The notes beneath the pieces are model-generated. The model searched no databases. It had not been told where the DNA came from and saw nothing but the letters and a program-made list of their open reading frames with translations. A stretch of DNA of 64,000 nucleotides, taken from Methylobacterium gnaphalii (GTDB lineage: Bacteria > Pseudomonadota > Alphaproteobacteria > Rhizobiales > Beijerinckiaceae). The stretch lies in assembly GCF_007992215.1 (NCBI RefSeq), contig NZ_BJZV01000003.1:18749-82748 (forward strand). Direction: 5' to 3'. Positions 62,771-64,000 of the stretch are shown here, piece by piece. Both the position numbers and the translations under genes were made by a program. Each line of letters starts with the position of its first letter. Within the stretch, counting starts at the first letter, position 1.

Positions 62771-64000
62771 ATGGTCCAATCGGTCCCGCGGATTGCCGTG
62801 ATCGTTCTGACGGTCGCCGCGGGGCTTGCCTTCAAGGCTGAGCTGGCCTGGGCCGAGGGCGGTCAATGGAGGGTCGTCAAGGTCTCCGGAGAGGCGTGGA
62901 TCTCTGGAGACAAGGTTCAGGCGGCATCAGCATCGGGCAGCGACCTGCTGCGTGCCGGAGCATCGATCCGGACAGGCCGCAACGGGCGAGTGTTGCTCAG
63001 CCGTGGAGCCGAAAGCATCCTCGTTTCACCGAACTCGGCGATTGCCCTGCCGGCCGAAGGCAAGCCGGGCATGTCGACCGTCCTGCAGCAGGCGGGGACG
63101 ATCCTTCTCGATGTCGAGAAGAAGAACGTCCAGCATTTCGAAGTCGAAACCCCCTATCTTGCAGCCGTTGTGAAAGGCACGCGGTTCCGTGTTTCCGTGG
63201 AAGGTGCGCGGGCCAAGGTCGACGTCGAACGAGGGCGTGTCCAAGTCGCAGACTTCAAGACGGGTGAATCCGCCCTTGTTCTTCCCGGTCAGAGCGCGAA
63301 AGTGCTCGTCGATGCCGCCGGGGGTCTTCAGATCTCCGGTCGCGGAACGCTCGCGCCCGTCGAGCAGGGCGCTCCACGCGCTGCCCGTGTCGCGCCGCTC
63401 GCGATCCCGAAAACGGGATTGGGACCCGCACCGGGCTCGGCCCCGCTTCGTCCGGCTGTGTCCCCCAACGGTGCCGGCGAGAGCGGAGGAACCACGTCAT
63501 CGCCGGGCGGCCTCATCCGGGCCGAGAACGGCACGCTGCGCATCGGGGCACCCATCGGCGAGGTCACCCTCGACGTTCACTCGGCCACCAACGGAATCGC
63601 GCGCAGCGAGAGCCAGAACTCTCCCTCCGTGGCGCGACGTGCAACGGTCTGGAGCACCGGTGATCTGAACCCCGGCACCAATGTCGGGAAGAACAAGGCG
63701 ACCAACAGTGGCAACCCTGTCGGTGCCGCCGATGCGAGTCTCGGCGCGGCAGGTGCGTCACGCAGCTCAACGAGTTCCACCAGCGGCAGCCTGACGAGCA
63801 CGGAAACGCCCACACTCACCAGCAACGGCACCACGTCGAACTCAGGCAACGGGAACGGTGGCGGCAGCGGGGCCGGCAGCAATGGCAATGGCAACGGTGT
63901 CGGCGGCAACGGTGCTGGCAACAATGGAAACGGCAACAACGGGAACGGCGGCGGCAACGGTGCTGGCAACAATGGAAACGGCAACAACGGGAACGGCGGC
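62771..64000 (+). CDS. FecR-domain protein with Gly/Asn-rich repeats (3' partial)
   Basis: At least 410 residues; the frame runs past the window end. A signal peptide (IAVIVLTVAAGLAFKAELAWA) precedes a FecR domain at about residues 38-175: VVKVSGEAWISGDKV, LLRAGASIRTGRNGRVLLSR, VETPYLAAVVKGTRFRV and GRVQVADFKTG. A Pro/Ala/Ser linker follows, then (from about residue 355) a Gly/Asn-rich tract in which GNGAGNNGNGNNGNGG-type 16-residue units repeat. FecR domains in alphaproteobacteria often occur in large envelope or secreted repeat proteins. A GAGGAAACAGAGTG sequence precedes the ATG. As the ShlB homologue is divergent, this may be the exported partner. Confidence 0.8.
   Translation, partial: MVQSVPRIAVIVLTVAAGLAFKAELAWAEGGQWRVVKVSGEAWISGDKVQAASASGSDLLRAGASIRTGRNGRVLLSRGAESILVSPNSAIALPAEGKPGMSTVLQQAGTILLDVEKKNVQHFEVETPYLAAVVKGTRFRVSVEGARAKVDVERGRVQVADFKTGESALVLPGQSAKVLVDAAGGLQISGRGTLAPVEQGAPRAARVAPLAIPKTGLGPAPGSAPLRPAVSPNGAGESGGTTSSPGGLIRAENGTLRIGAPIGEVTLDVHSATNGIARSESQNSPSVARRATVWSTGDLNPGTNVGKNKATNSGNPVGAADASLGAAGASRSSTSSTSGSLTSTETPTLTSNGTTSNSGNGNGGGSGAGSNGNGNGVGGNGAGNNGNGNNGNGGGNGAGNNGNGNNGNGG
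63905..64000 (+). repeat. Two identical 48-bp tandem repeats in the FecR gene
   Basis: Bases 63905-63952 and 63953-64000 are identical, each coding 16 Gly/Asn residues. The array probably continues beyond the window. Confidence 0.9.

Noticed and set aside
63840..64000. Possible CRISPR array
   Set aside because: The repeats are contiguous, in frame and Gly/Asn-coding, with no spacers.

Overview
The window is about 67% GC and almost fully coding. It most resembles a Methylobacterium/Methylorubrum-type alphaproteobacterium (Rhizobiales). This is an inference from gene content: a four-subunit NAD-dependent molybdenum formate dehydrogenase operon, DUF1236 and DUF6894 proteins, a GcrA-like zinc-binding protein, many small secreted or hypothetical proteins, and promoters that fit the alphaproteobacterial general-stress sigma factor EcfG. 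No rRNA, insertion sequence, phage gene or CRISPR array was seen.

Layout. 1-9.8 kb: the end of an OmpA-type envelope protein, an MFS exporter, a SAM methyltransferase, several small unknown genes, a membrane-tethered helix-hairpin-helix protein, a LysR regulator and a membrane diguanylate cyclase. 9.8-15 kb: fdsG-fdsB-fdsA-fdsD on the minus strand, the terminal formate-to-CO2 step that yields NADH. 15-15.8 kb is a long stretch with no convincing gene. 15.8-22.5 kb: an envelope or exopolysaccharide cluster (a fused GT2/GT4 glycosyltransferase, a GT4 enzyme, a Wzz/GumC-type chain-length protein, a polysaccharide deacetylase and a WecG/TagA-type GT26). 22.5-36.2 kb: housekeeping and transport genes (Nudix hydrolase, TusA-like, gshA, an ArsR-SRPBCC-symporter operon, rsmE, ubiA, cysQ, a cold-shock protein, DJ-1/PfpI, hrcA). 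36.2-45.1 kb: an HTH-regulator remnant, malate synthase G with an apparent single-base frameshift, a Gly/Ala-rich DUF1236 protein, a glyoxalase-like protein, an MHS-family permease, a beta-keto acid cleavage enzyme, a GST and tartrate dehydrogenase. 45.2-57.5 kb: a CLC chloride channel, a nucleotide-sugar epimerase, small unknowns, a PiT phosphate transporter, a CYTH-CHAD protein, a hybrid histidine kinase and RlmB. 57.6-64 kb: tRNA-Glu(TTC), small secreted stress-type proteins (DUF1236, PRC-barrel), an orphan histidine-kinase C-terminus, a GAF protein, and a two-partner-secretion outer-membrane transporter divergent from a FecR-domain protein with Gly/Asn repeats that runs off the window end.

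The most useful observations are: the frameshift near the 5' end of glcB; a set of EcfG-like promoters (one perfect, three near-matches), each 34-62 bp upstream of genes typical of the general stress regulon; the unusual pairing of an FhaC/ShlB-type exporter with a FecR-repeat protein; a 16-bp palindrome covering an in-frame ATG at the start of an arsR operon; and two gene remnants (MmyB-type regulator, HWE-type kinase). Nothing here is clearly a wholly new system; the FecR/two-partner locus is the best candidate.
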